From Allobacillus saliphilus (lineage in GTDB: Bacteria; Bacillota; Bacilli; Bacillales; Alkalibacillaceae): a stretch of DNA of 64,000 nt. The stretch covers positions 1-64,000 of the forward strand of contig NZ_JAGSIE010000003.1 of assembly GCF_018138385.1 (NCBI RefSeq), given 5' to 3'. Shown piece after piece: positions 18,577 through 27,733 of the stretch. The notes below the pieces were generated by a model that was given only the letters and a program-made list of their open reading frames with translations, did not search any database and was not told the DNA's origin. The position numbers and the translations under genes are program-made. Each line of letters opens with the position of its first letter. Positions within the stretch are counted from its first letter, which is position 1.

Positions 18577-19782
18577 ATGTTTGTGAAACGAAAGTCTTGG
18601 CTGTTGGCCGTCTTGCTTATTGGTGTTCTTTTGATGACTGCTTGTAGTGAAGAAGCAAGTGGGGAAGATGAACCGATCAAGATCGGCGTGTTGGCATCAT
18701 TATCTGGTGCATTAGAAGCCTATGGAAAACAAACGCAACAAGGATTTGACTTAGGATTAGAGTACGCGACGGACGGAACGATGGAGTTTAATGGTAGAAA
18801 GATCGAAGTCATTTATGAAGATACAGAAACAACTCCGGATGTTGCACGTCAAAAAGCGTTGAAGTTATTGGATGATGACGACGTTGATTTCATCGTAGGT
18901 TCATCATCTTCAGGGGATACGTTAGCTGTAACAGGATTGGCTGAAGAGTATGAAAAGATTATGGTTGTCGAGCCAGCTGTTGCGGACAGTATCACTGGTA
19001 GTGAATTTAACGATTACTTATTCCGTACGGGCCGTAGTTCATCACAAGATGCGGTTGCAGCAGCAGCGGCAATTGCCGATGAAGGTGTAAAAATTGCAGC
19101 ACTCGGACCAGACTATGCGTTCGGATGGGATGGCGTTGAGGCATTCTCAAATGCTGCAGAAGAATTAGGTGCTGAGATGGTTTTGGAAGAGTTTGTTGAT
19201 CCAGAAGCGACAGACTTCACGCCAAACCTACAACGAGTTATTGAGCATGACCCAGATTACTTGTTTGTCGTCTGGTCTGGTGCGAATAGCCCGTGGAACC
19301 AAATTGTCGACATGGACTTACAAGGTCGAGGCATCAAGTTGACGACAGGTGCACCGGATATTGCGGCTTTGAAAACGATGCAAGACTTAGTTGGAATGGA
19401 AGGCTTTACGGTTTATTACCATGAGCTACCTGACAATGAAGTGAATGATTGGTTAGTCGAGCAAATGGAAGAACAACATGGCACGGTTCCAGATTTATTT
19501 ACACCGGGTGGAATGAGTGCAGCGCTTGCAATCATGGAAGCACTTGAACAATCAGAAGGAAGCACAGATGCGAATGAATTGATCGACATTATGGAAGGCA
19601 TGAGTTTCGAAACACCAAAAGGAACGATGACTTTCCGTGAAGAGGATCACCAAGCATTGCAGTCACTTTATGCGATTACGCTTGAGGAACGTGATGGGTA
19701 TGACTATCCTGTACCGACCTTGATTCGTGAGTTAAAACCAGAAGAAACCGCACCACCGATCATGAATGGTGAAGGGGAATAA
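18577..19782 (+). CDS. livK: Liv-type ABC transporter substrate-binding lipoprotein
   Basis: A 401-residue binding protein of the type I periplasmic-binding fold (Peripla_BP_6, LivK-like). Signal and lipobox LMTAC place the lipidated cysteine at residue 23. IKIGVLASLSGALEAYGKQTQQG is the typical first strand-helix, and IEVIYEDTETTPDVARQKALKLL follows as in amino-acid, amide and short-chain acyl binders. The ligand cannot be read from sequence; the operon partners (KAS III-like enzyme, hydrolase, SDR, acyl-CoA ligase) argue for a small carboxylate or aromatic/branched acid rather than leucine. AGGGGGAACG precedes ATG. First gene of a ten-gene operon ending at 27584. Confidence 0.9.
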   Translation: MFVKRKSWLLAVLLIGVLLMTACSEEASGEDEPIKIGVLASLSGALEAYGKQTQQGFDLGLEYATDGTMEFNGRKIEVIYEDTETTPDVARQKALKLLDDDDVDFIVGSSSSGDTLAVTGLAEEYEKIMVVEPAVADSITGSEFNDYLFRTGRSSSQDAVAAAAAIADEGVKIAALGPDYAFGWDGVEAFSNAAEELGAEMVLEEFVDPEATDFTPNLQRVIEHDPDYLFVVWSGANSPWNQIVDMDLQGRGIKLTTGAPDIAALKTMQDLVGMEGFTVYYHELPDNEVNDWLVEQMEEQHGTVPDLFTPGGMSAALAIMEALEQSEGSTDANELIDIMEGMSFETPKGTMTFREEDHQALQSLYAITLEERDGYDYPVPTLIRELKPEETAPPIMNGEGE

Positions 19783-19796
19783 ACGATTTACCTGGG

Positions 19797-19823
19797 TGAG
19801 CTTCAACGACGTGTTGAAGTTCA
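19797..19823 (+). promoter_or_regulatory. Intra-operon hairpin after the binding-protein gene
   Basis: An 11-pair stem (one G-T wobble), core CTTCAAC at 19801-19807 and GTTGAAG at 19813-19819, without a following T run. It sits between livK and livG and probably protects the livK mRNA 3' end or lowers read-through, raising binding-protein yield. Confidence 0.68.
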
Positions 19824-19857
19824 TCCGATACATAACTGTAAGGGGGTACTTCAATCC

Positions 19858-20628
19858 ATGAATTCGATTATCGAAACGAAGGATTTGACGATTGCTTTTG
19901 GTGGGCATGTCGCAGTTAATCAAGTCTCTGTTCAACTGCCAGAAAATCAATTCACTTCCGTCATCGGGCCGAATGGTGCCGGGAAGACGACTTTTTTCAA
20001 TTTACTTAGCGGACAATTGAAGCCGACAAGTGGGCAAGTTTTTTATCAAGGAAAAGAGATCACGGATTGGTCCGTCGTGGAACGAACGAGAGCAGGAATC
20101 GGCCGCTCGTTTCAGCTGACGAACGTGTTTCCGAATGTAACCGTTTTGGAAAATATTCGCCTTGCGATTCAGTCGCGGGAAAAAGTTCGCTTTAATCTGT
20201 TTCGCCATTTTAAAAGTTATACAGCATTTGAAGAGGAAGCGCATGAGCTTTTAGATATCGTTTTACTCGATGAAAAAGCCGAATCACTAGCTATTCATCT
20301 ATCACATGGTGAAAAGAGAAAGCTAGAAATTGCGATGTTGCTCGCTTTGGAAACAAAGTTGCTTCTATTAGATGAGCCGACGGCAGGGATGTCACTGGAG
20401 GAAGTACCGACAATCTTACGTGTCATCGAAAATATTAAAAAACAGGAAGACCGGACGATTGTTTTGATTGAACACAAAATGGAAATGGTCCTCGATTTAT
20501 CGGACCGCATGATGGTTCTGTTTAACGGTGAGTTGCTTGCGGAAGGAACGCCGGAAGAAATTATGAAAAATGAAACGGTTCAAGAAGCGTATTTGGGAGG
20601 TGATCCGAATGAGCGAGTCCATACTTAA
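19858..20628 (+). CDS. livG: Liv-type ABC transporter ATP-binding protein (LivG-like)
   Basis: A 256-residue ABC ATPase: Walker A GPNGAGKTT near residues 41-49, signature LSHGEKRKLEIA, Walker B LLLLDEPTAGMS, and switch His in LIEHKMEMV. The long insert after GRSFQLTNVFPNVTVLENI is the LivG type, as is the C-terminal NERVHT tail. It energises uptake together with LivF. AAGGGGGTAC lies upstream; the end overlaps livF. Confidence 0.92.
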   Translation: MNSIIETKDLTIAFGGHVAVNQVSVQLPENQFTSVIGPNGAGKTTFFNLLSGQLKPTSGQVFYQGKEITDWSVVERTRAGIGRSFQLTNVFPNVTVLENIRLAIQSREKVRFNLFRHFKSYTAFEEEAHELLDIVLLDEKAESLAIHLSHGEKRKLEIAMLLALETKLLLLDEPTAGMSLEEVPTILRVIENIKKQEDRTIVLIEHKMEMVLDLSDRMMVLFNGELLAEGTPEEIMKNETVQEAYLGGDPNERVHT

Positions 20629-21319
20629 GTTAGAATCGATCAATACGTATATCGACCAGTTTCATATTTTGCAAAAAGTGAATTTCGAAGTGAAAAAAGG
20701 TGAACTGACGGTGTTGCTTGGACGAAACGGTGCAGGCAAAACGACGACACTTCGAACGATTATGGGCTTGAACCCAGCTTCAGCAGGAACGGTGACATTC
20801 AAAGGAGAGAACATTACGAAAGGCGCTCCTTACCAAATTGCCAATAAAGGGATCGGTTATGTGCCGGAAGACCAAGGGATTTTTTATGATTTGACGGTTG
20901 GCGAAAATATGCGGGTTGCGATGCGTCATGAAAATGATGAAACAAAAGAGCGCTTGGATTGGTCGCTGGATCTTTTCCCGGATTTAAAACGTTTTTGGAA
21001 AAAGCCAGCGGGTCAACTAAGTGGTGGACAGAAACAAATGCTAGCGATTGCGAGATCTTTCATCAATGAAACAGATTTAATTTTAATTGATGAACCGAGT
21101 AAGGGGTTGGCTCCTGTCATTGTTGAAGCGGTTATTGATGCAATTGAAAAAATCAAAGACCGCACGACCGTCGTATTAGTCGAACAAAATTTTTCGATGG
21201 CTAAACGATTAGGTGAGAAATATTACATTCTGGATAACGGGATGACGATGCATCACGGAAATATGAAAGACCTTGAGCAAAACGAGGAATTGAAACGAAA
21301 ATATTTAGGGATCGGATAG
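20609..21319 (+). CDS. livF: Liv-type ABC transporter ATP-binding protein (LivF-like)
   Basis: A 236-residue ABC ATPase with Walker A GRNGAGKTT, signature LSGGQKQMLAIAR, Walker B LILIDEPSKGLAP and the LivF-type YVPEDQGIF segment. ATG 20609 is chosen because GGGAGG is seven bases upstream; the longer in-frame reading from 20570 has no such box. It overlaps the end of livG by 20 bases. Confidence 0.92.
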   Translation: MSESILKLESINTYIDQFHILQKVNFEVKKGELTVLLGRNGAGKTTTLRTIMGLNPASAGTVTFKGENITKGAPYQIANKGIGYVPEDQGIFYDLTVGENMRVAMRHENDETKERLDWSLDLFPDLKRFWKKPAGQLSGGQKQMLAIARSFINETDLILIDEPSKGLAPVIVEAVIDAIEKIKDRTTVVLVEQNFSMAKRLGEKYYILDNGMTMHHGNMKDLEQNEELKRKYLGIG

Positions 21320-21330
21320 GAGGGTTAGAG

Positions 21331-22203
21331 ATGGAACTGATTATTAACTTATCGATCAATGGAATCGCAACGGGGATGCTCATCTTTCTCATTGCCTCTG
21401 GTTTGACGTTAATATTCGGCTTGATGAGTGTGTTGAATTTCGCGCACGGTGGGCTGTTCGTCTGGGGTGCTTATAGCGGTGTATTTTTCTTCAGCTTAAC
21501 CGGTAGCTTTTGGATTGGTATTTTATGTGCGATTGTAACGGGCTTAATATTAGGACTACTGACAGAGGTTTTCATTATCCGACCTGTTTACGGCAATCAT
21601 ATTCGTCAAATTTTAATTACGTTAGGTTTAATGCTCGTGCTGTCGGAGTTAATCAAGGTTGTTTTCGGCCCGAATGTCCTTCCGGCTCCTGTGCCTGATT
21701 ATTTGAAAGGGTCCTGGTTAATTGGTGATATTACGATTATTAAGTATCGAATGTTCATCATTTTGGTCGGTGCACTTATTTTCTGTCTCATGTTTTTCAC
21801 GCTTCGCTATTCGAAAATTGGGTTGATTGTGCGAGCGGGTGTCATGAATAAAGAAATGGTTCAGGCTCTAGGCATTAACATTAAAAAGATTTTCATTTTC
21901 GTGTTCATGGTCGGTTCAGCACTAGCCGCTTTCGCAGGTGCATTATTTGCTCCAAGTGCAGGCGCGATCTATTCAGAACTCGGCATGGAGTTTGGCATTT
22001 ACGCTTTCATCGTTGTCATCATCGGTGGAATGGGAAGTATACCAGGTTCGTTAGTGGCTGCCCTTCTTGTCGGTTTGGCCAATACGTTTACGGCTTACTA
22101 CGTACCGATTTTGTCAATGGTCGTGACGATGTTGTTAATGTTAATCGTCTTGTTGTTCCGTCCACAAGGATTATTCAATGTGAGCGGGGTGTCTAACAAA
22201 TGA
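21331..22203 (+). CDS. livH: Liv-type ABC transporter permease (LivH-like)
   Basis: A 290-residue permease with about eight membrane helices. LIASGLTLIFGLMSVLNFAHGGLF is the LivH signature near the N-terminus, and GIYAFIVVIIGGMGSIPGSLVAALLVGLANTF is the cytoplasmic coupling loop region near the C-terminus. AGGAGGG precedes ATG by five to seven bases. It overlaps livM by four bases. Confidence 0.92.
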   Translation: MELIINLSINGIATGMLIFLIASGLTLIFGLMSVLNFAHGGLFVWGAYSGVFFFSLTGSFWIGILCAIVTGLILGLLTEVFIIRPVYGNHIRQILITLGLMLVLSELIKVVFGPNVLPAPVPDYLKGSWLIGDITIIKYRMFIILVGALIFCLMFFTLRYSKIGLIVRAGVMNKEMVQALGINIKKIFIFVFMVGSALAAFAGALFAPSAGAIYSELGMEFGIYAFIVVIIGGMGSIPGSLVAALLVGLANTFTAYYVPILSMVVTMLLMLIVLLFRPQGLFNVSGVSNK

Positions 22204-23228
22204 TGTTGAAAAGAATGAAGCTGTCGACGAAAGTGTATTTACTGATTGGATTAGCGTTAGCGTTTTTACCTTTTATTAACGATTCACGTTGGTTCATGTT
22301 TTTAATGATTCAAATATTCGTTTTTGCCATTTTTGCGATGAGCTATGACTTGCTTTTAGGCTATACCGGAATTGTTTCGTTCGGGCACGCGATGTTTTTC
22401 GGTGTCGGTGCATACAGTGCCGCAATCGTCATGGACCGGATGGAAGCATCCTTCGTCAGTTTTCTGCTAGGGACACTTGTCGCCGTATTGATTGGCGGAT
22501 TCATTTCCTTTTTAGCCGGCATGTTGACGTTGAAATTAAAAAGTCATTACTACGCGATGCTTACGTTAGCACTTGCAGGGATGTTCCTTTATATTGCTGA
22601 GCGGTGGCGCTCGGTCACTGGTGGAAATGACGGTTTTACATTCCGCATACCAGAGCTGCCTGGATTTTTAGAGGAACACCGAAATTTTGTCATTTACTTA
22701 TTTTGTTTACTGGCAATGATCTTGTTGTTTTTCGGGATGAAACGAATTACTGAATCACCGCTTGGACGCGTTCTCGTAGGCATCCGAGAAAATGATCAAC
22801 GGGTCGAGTCGTTAGGCTACAGGATCATGCCGTATAAAGTGCTGATCAGTGTCATTTCAGGAATGGTTGCGAGTTTATCAGGGGTCTTGTACGCCATAAG
22901 TATCCGCTTTGTCGATACGAGTGTATTTGATATCCAAGTGACATTGGATGCGTTAATGATGACGATTATCGGTGGTGTCGGTACGCTGACTGGTCCGATT
23001 ATCGGGTCAGCAATCATCAATTTCTCGCACCATTACTTATCAGACTTAGCGAATATCCACTGGATTTTTCAACGTTGGATGATTCTTTTTGGAGCGATTT
23101 TCATCTTAGCGGTTATCTTCTTCCCGAACGGTATTGTCGGAACGATCCAGAACAAACTAGCCAAACGTAAAACAAAGAAAAAACAGTATGATACAACGGA
23201 AAAGTCTCTGCGAAAAGAGGGGGCATAA
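22200..23228 (+). CDS. livM: Liv-type ABC transporter permease (LivM-like)
   Basis: A 342-residue permease, about ten helices, with the LivM marks SYDLLLGYTGIVSFGHAMFFGVGAY and DALMMTIIGGVGTLTGPIIGSA (coupling loop). A basic tail (AKRKTKKKQ) ends the protein. ATG overlaps the livH stop, and the stop overlaps the start of the next small gene. Confidence 0.92.
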   Translation: MMLKRMKLSTKVYLLIGLALAFLPFINDSRWFMFLMIQIFVFAIFAMSYDLLLGYTGIVSFGHAMFFGVGAYSAAIVMDRMEASFVSFLLGTLVAVLIGGFISFLAGMLTLKLKSHYYAMLTLALAGMFLYIAERWRSVTGGNDGFTFRIPELPGFLEEHRNFVIYLFCLLAMILLFFGMKRITESPLGRVLVGIRENDQRVESLGYRIMPYKVLISVISGMVASLSGVLYAISIRFVDTSVFDIQVTLDALMMTIIGGVGTLTGPIIGSAIINFSHHYLSDLANIHWIFQRWMILFGAIFILAVIFFPNGIVGTIQNKLAKRKTKKKQYDTTEKSLRKEGA

Positions 23229-23416
23229 TGATGAGTTCGTCGATTCAATCGTATATAATTCGTTATCAAGAACAAATGAATGATTCGAAGACACTCGTCA
23301 AAATTAAAGTGACGAACGTCCAAACGGATGAGAATACTTTTTTCGAAAACGTAGATGAAGCTCTCTCCTTCATTCGCACGAATTTACAACCGAAGCGGGG
23401 TGAGGTGGTTGAGTAA
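23228..23416 (+). CDS. Small operon protein of unknown function
   Basis: A 62-residue soluble protein, SYIIRYQEQMNDSKTLVKIK then FENVDEALSFIRTNL, with an alternating strand pattern and a helix, so a small alpha/beta fold is likely. Its ATG shares a base with the livM stop and its stop overlaps the TTG start of the next gene, so it is embedded in the operon by translational coupling, which is the main support. AAAGAGGGGGC precedes it. I do not recognise a family; an accessory or carrier-like role beside the KAS III-like enzyme is only a guess. Confidence 0.68.
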   Translation: MMSSSIQSYIIRYQEQMNDSKTLVKIKVTNVQTDENTFFENVDEALSFIRTNLQPKRGEVVE

Positions 23417-24434
23417 CATCGGTATTGTTTCAACTGGCGTTTATTTACCAGAAAAACGAATGACAGGTGAAGAAATCGCCGAGCAATCAGGCGTTCCGGT
23501 TGAAGTCGTTAAAGAAAAGATGGGGATTGTCGAAAAACCGATACCTGGGGAAGATGACCATACAGTAGAAATGGGTATCCGTGCAGCGAAAAATGCCTTT
23601 GCGAAAAGTGCCGTAAAACCAGAAGATATCGACTTAATTATTTATATCGGCGAAGAGCATAAAGAATATTTGCTTTGGACCGCGAGCATTAAAATGCAAA
23701 AAGAACTCGGGTGCACGAATGCGTGGGGATTCGATGTCGCGCTTCGTTGTGGAACGACGATTATGGCGATGAAAGTCGCAAAAGATATGATGACATCCGA
23801 TCCGACGATTCAAACGGTTTTGCTTGCAGGTGGTTACCGCAACGTTGATTTCATCCATTATGACAATCCGCGAACGAGGTTTATGTATAACTTAGGGGCA
23901 GGTGGAGCCGCAATGATTTTACAGGCAGATGCCAATGAAAATGTAGTGCGCGAAAGTCATTTGATGACAGACGGCGATTTTTCAGAGGATGTCGTCGTTG
24001 TCGGTGGTGGAACGAAAACACCGATGTCTGAGGAAGTGCTGGCACAAGGACTTTATCAACTCGATGTGCTCGATCCGGAAGGGATGAAACAACGGCTTGA
24101 GCAAAAGTCGATGGGTAACTTTTTAACGGTCATTCGCGAAGCTTTAAGAAAGTCAGGTTATACAGAAGCGGATATCGATTATTTGGCCATTTTGCATATG
24201 AAAAAATCGGCCCATGATTATGTGTTGAATGAACTTGGGTTGTCAGCTGATCAAGCGATTTACTTATCTGATTACGGTCATATTGGCCAAATGGATCAAA
24301 TTTTATCGTTAGAGCTGGCTGTAGAGCGCGGGCAAGTGAAAGAAGGCGACCTCGTTGTTTTTGTCAGTGCAGGCATTGGTTATGCATGGGGAGCGACTGT
24401 CGTTGAATGGGGAAAAAGGAGGCTTACGTCATGA
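23409..24434 (+). CDS. KAS III (FabH)-like thiolase-fold enzyme with atypical active site
   Basis: A 341-residue thiolase-fold protein of the FabH/HMG-CoA-synthase type: IGIVSTGVYLPEKRMTGEEI start, nucleophile Cys114 in FDVALRCGTT, GAGGAAMIL near 163-171, His263 in AILHMKKSAH, and GHIGQMD at 290-296 where FabH usually has the Asn of GNTSA. The third triad position therefore appears to be His291 instead of Asn. It may condense or cleave an acyl-CoA rather than start fatty acid synthesis, since it sits with a transporter, hydrolase, SDR and acyl-CoA ligase. TTG 23409 is chosen because GGTGAGGTGG precedes it and the family N-terminus begins there. Confidence 0.8.
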   Translation: MSNIGIVSTGVYLPEKRMTGEEIAEQSGVPVEVVKEKMGIVEKPIPGEDDHTVEMGIRAAKNAFAKSAVKPEDIDLIIYIGEEHKEYLLWTASIKMQKELGCTNAWGFDVALRCGTTIMAMKVAKDMMTSDPTIQTVLLAGGYRNVDFIHYDNPRTRFMYNLGAGGAAMILQADANENVVRESHLMTDGDFSEDVVVVGGGTKTPMSEEVLAQGLYQLDVLDPEGMKQRLEQKSMGNFLTVIREALRKSGYTEADIDYLAILHMKKSAHDYVLNELGLSADQAIYLSDYGHIGQMDQILSLELAVERGQVKEGDLVVFVSAGIGYAWGATVVEWGKRRLTS

Positions 24435-25324
24435 TGACGACATTACAATCTGTTGAGATTCCGAATGGTGAGCAAATTGCTTACCGCGAACGTAAAGGAA
24501 ACGGTAAGACCATTTTATTGATCCACGGAAATATGGTTTCTTCAAAGCATTGGGATGTGTTATTTGAAGCTTTAGATGAAGATTATCACTTAATTGCGCC
24601 GGACTTACAAGGATTTGGTGAATCAAGCTACAACAAGCCGATTCGAGAGATTAACGATTTTGCGAAGACGATTGAGCAATTCGTTGACCAATTGGAGTTA
24701 ACGCCTTACGCGATGATCGGTTGGTCGATGGGTGGAACAGTTGCGATGCAATATTGCGCGAATCGTCCGCAGGCATGTGAGAAGCTCATTCTCCTCGCAT
24801 CAGGATCAACCCGTGGCTATCCTTTTTATGCGACAAATCCGGATGGGACGCCGAACGTAGAGCAGCGGTTGAAAACGTATGAAGAGATTAAAAACGATCC
24901 GGCGAAAACGAAGACGATGGAGCAAGCTCAACGAAACCAAGACAAAGAGACGATGAAGCTCGTCTGGGATACAGCAATTTACACACAGAAACAGCCGGAT
25001 CCTGCTAAATACGATGAATATTTAGCGGATATTTTCACGCAACGAAATATCGCTGAATGCTACCATGCTTTAAATACGTTTAATATTAGCCCAGTCCATA
25101 ACGGGTTAGTTGAAGGGACGAATGAAGTCGAGAAAATCGATGTTCCCGTTTTAGTTTTGCAAGGAAATTTGGATTATGTTGTCTTGCCACAAATGGCAGA
25201 AGAAATTATGGAAGATTTAACAGGTGATGTGACGTATCAAGAATTGACTGGTTGTGGTCATTCACCGATGATTGATGATTTGGAAACGCTCGTGAAAACA
25301 GTCGAAGATTACTTACAGAAATGA
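24431..25324 (+). CDS. Alpha/beta hydrolase
   Basis: A 297-residue alpha/beta-hydrolase: oxyanion motif LLIHGNMVSS, DLQGFGES, nucleophile elbow GWSMGG, a lid region (about 130-215), acid Asp in the LQGNLDYVV segment and catalytic His in GCGHSPMID. The family includes C-C bond hydrolases, esterases and thioesterases; the context suggests action on an acyl or ketone intermediate. ATG 24431 overlaps the previous stop (ATGA) and has GGAGG eight bases upstream. Confidence 0.88.
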   Translation: MMTTLQSVEIPNGEQIAYRERKGNGKTILLIHGNMVSSKHWDVLFEALDEDYHLIAPDLQGFGESSYNKPIREINDFAKTIEQFVDQLELTPYAMIGWSMGGTVAMQYCANRPQACEKLILLASGSTRGYPFYATNPDGTPNVEQRLKTYEEIKNDPAKTKTMEQAQRNQDKETMKLVWDTAIYTQKQPDPAKYDEYLADIFTQRNIAECYHALNTFNISPVHNGLVEGTNEVEKIDVPVLVLQGNLDYVVLPQMAEEIMEDLTGDVTYQELTGCGHSPMIDDLETLVKTVEDYLQK

Positions 25325-25337
25325 AAGGATGAATTCA

Positions 25338-26069
25338 ATGCGGTTGAACAATAAAGTTGCCATTATTACGGGCAGTGCGAATGGAATTGGCTTTGAAGCG
25401 GCCAAGCGATTTATTGAAGAAGGAGCACAAGTCGCGATTGCCGATTTCAATCGTGAACAAGGAGAAGCCCGGGCGAGTGAGCTTGGTACAAATGCGTTGT
25501 TCGTGCAAGTGAACGTCGCCGAGCGTGAAAGTGTCGAAGCGATGGTTGAACAAGTGAGAAACCATTTCGGAAAGATTGATATTTTAGTCAATAATGCTGG
25601 AATTACTCAAGATGCGATGCTTTCGAAAATGACCGTTGAACAATTTCAACGTGTCATTGACGTTAATTTGACCGGTGTTTTTCATTGTACGCAAGTTGTC
25701 TTGCCACACCTCATTGAAAACGGGAAAGGCAAGATCATCAACACCTCTTCAGTTTCCGGTGTATATGGTAATGTCGGTCAGACGAATTATGCAGCGGCAA
25801 AAGCGGGATTGATCGGCATGACCTACACGTGGGCAAAAGAACTCGCGCGTAAAAATATCAACGTCAACGCGGTCGCTCCAGGATTTACGGAAACATCTAT
25901 GGTCTCGACGGTACCCGACCATGTCATTGACGGGCTTGTGAAGCAAGTACCGTTGAACAGACTAGGAAAGCCTGAAGATATTGCGAACGCGTATCTTTAT
26001 TTAGCCAGTGATGAATCCGATTACGTCAACGGCCATGTTCTTCATGTCGATGGCGCGATTATGATGTAA
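25338..26069 (+). CDS. SDR-family oxidoreductase (FabG-like)
   Basis: A 243-residue classical short-chain dehydrogenase: cofactor motif TGSANGIG, NNAGITQDAM, catalytic Ser/Tyr/Lys in TSSVSGVYGNVGQTNYAAAK, and VAPGFTETSM after it. The closest type is 3-oxoacyl reductase (FabG/PhaB). In this operon it would reduce or oxidise a beta-keto/hydroxy acyl group. ATG 25338 is preferred to 25329 because the AAAGGA box is properly spaced only for the second. Confidence 0.9.
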   Translation: MRLNNKVAIITGSANGIGFEAAKRFIEEGAQVAIADFNREQGEARASELGTNALFVQVNVAERESVEAMVEQVRNHFGKIDILVNNAGITQDAMLSKMTVEQFQRVIDVNLTGVFHCTQVVLPHLIENGKGKIINTSSVSGVYGNVGQTNYAAAKAGLIGMTYTWAKELARKNINVNAVAPGFTETSMVSTVPDHVIDGLVKQVPLNRLGKPEDIANAYLYLASDESDYVNGHVLHVDGAIMM

Positions 26070-26096
26070 ATGTCCACTTAGAGGAGGTGTAGGGAA

Positions 26097-27584
26097 ATGT
26101 TGAAAGGGTTGGATTGGATCAGTTCACGTGCCAAATTGTATCCGGATGAGATAGCGGTTATCGTATCCGAAAATGGACGCCGATATACGTATAACGAAAT
26201 TAACCAACGTGCTGAACAACTTAGTCGATACTTGTTTGAAAATGGCATTGAAAAAGGCGATCGGGTTGCACTGCTTGCGCCGAATGATATTAGCTATTTC
26301 GATTTTCTGTTTGCTTGTATGAAGTCAGGTGTCATTTTTGTCCCATTAAACTGGCGTCTGAGTGAGTCGGACTTATCGTATGTATTGAAAGATTGTGAAC
26401 CAAAGTTGGTGGCAGTCCATACAACTTTTGCGCAAGAGCATAATTGGATTGAAACGATGTACGAATCAGTTGCCATTATAGATGAAACATATGTAGATAA
26501 TCTGGATATTTCAACTAGCGTTTCCTATCAAGTTTCCCTTGAAGAAACCGACCCACTCGCAATGGTTTATACAGGAGGTACGACTGGTAAGCCAAAAGGG
26601 GCAGTCCTTAGTCACCGCTCAATTTTATGGAATGGATTAAACACGATTGTCAGTTGGGGATTAACAAAAGATGATTGTACATTAACGGCGATTCCGATGT
26701 TTCATTCAGGTGGTTTGAATGCACTGTCGACGCCGATTTTGTTGGCAGGAGGGACCGTTGTCCTACAATCTACATTTGAACCTGAACAAGCGGTCAGCAA
26801 TCTATTAACCTATGAATGTTCGATTGTATTATTCATTCCGACGATGTATCACATGATCACGCAAACGGAAATATTCCGTGCGAGTGATTTTCCGAAAATG
26901 AAAGTCTTCCTATCTGGTGGTGCTCCATGTCCGCTTTCAATCTATGAACACTTCGCCAAAAAAGGATTGGACTTCAAAGAAGGATACGGATTGACGGAAG
27001 CGGGGCCGAATAACTTTTATATCGATCCGAAAATTGCTCGGATGAAACGTGGCTCCGTCGGGCAAGAGATGATTTTTAATAACGTTCAAGTCGTAGATGA
27101 TCGAGGAAATGAAGTAGAACAAGGAGAAGTTGGCGAGCTGTGGCTTCACGGAAATCATTTATTCGAATTCTATTGGAATAATGATGAGGAAACGAACCGT
27201 TCACTAGAAAATGGTTGGTTGAAAACAGGCGATCTAGCAAGGATTGACGAAGATGGCTTCGTGTATATCATTGGCCGGAAAAAGGAAATGATCATTTCTG
27301 GTGGAGAAAATATTTTTCCACTCGAAATCGAACATTGGCTCCAATCGAATGAGGCGGTCAATGAAGTAGCGGTGCTGGGCATTCCAGATGAAAAATGGGG
27401 CGAGAAAGTCGTCGCTTACGTTTCGGTGAATGATGACCAAATAACGGAAGTCGATTTAGAAATGTATTGCGCTGAAAAATTGTCTCGTTATAAAATACCG
27501 AAAAGCTTTCATATAATCGATGAACTCCCGAAAACGCATGTCGGAAAAATTGATAAAAATGCGTTGATGACAACGCCGAATTGA
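26097..27584 (+). CDS. AMP-dependent acyl-CoA synthetase
   Basis: A 495-residue ANL-superfamily ligase with all core motifs: A3 YTGGTTGKPKGA, A5 GYGLTEAGP, A7 GWLKTGDLA, A8 hinge GRKKEMIISGGENIFP, and catalytic Lys in the A10 stretch PKTHVGKIDK. It would activate a carboxylic acid, probably the one imported by the Liv-type transporter, to its CoA thioester. Chain length and acid type are not clear; the compact N-terminus resembles medium-chain or aryl-CoA ligases. Last gene of the operon, followed by a terminator. Confidence 0.9.
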   Translation: MLKGLDWISSRAKLYPDEIAVIVSENGRRYTYNEINQRAEQLSRYLFENGIEKGDRVALLAPNDISYFDFLFACMKSGVIFVPLNWRLSESDLSYVLKDCEPKLVAVHTTFAQEHNWIETMYESVAIIDETYVDNLDISTSVSYQVSLEETDPLAMVYTGGTTGKPKGAVLSHRSILWNGLNTIVSWGLTKDDCTLTAIPMFHSGGLNALSTPILLAGGTVVLQSTFEPEQAVSNLLTYECSIVLFIPTMYHMITQTEIFRASDFPKMKVFLSGGAPCPLSIYEHFAKKGLDFKEGYGLTEAGPNNFYIDPKIARMKRGSVGQEMIFNNVQVVDDRGNEVEQGEVGELWLHGNHLFEFYWNNDEETNRSLENGWLKTGDLARIDEDGFVYIIGRKKEMIISGGENIFPLEIEHWLQSNEAVNEVAVLGIPDEKWGEKVVAYVSVNDDQITEVDLEMYCAEKLSRYKIPKSFHIIDELPKTHVGKIDKNALMTTPN

Positions 27585-27589
27585 ATGAT

Positions 27590-27622
27590 GAACTCGCCTA
27601 ATAGAAGGCGGGTTCTTTTTTG
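27590..27622 (+). terminator. Rho-independent terminator
   Basis: GAACTCGCC pairs with GGCGGGTTC and is followed by TTTTTTG after the acyl-CoA ligase gene. Confidence 0.85.
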
Positions 27623-27733
27623 TTTAATTTTTTTTATCGTAACCATGTATGAACTTGACCTAGTATAACCCTGTACTTTCAAGCTTCTATCTACTAAAAT
27701 AAAATGCAACTATTCGTACGAGGTGAATTTTAA

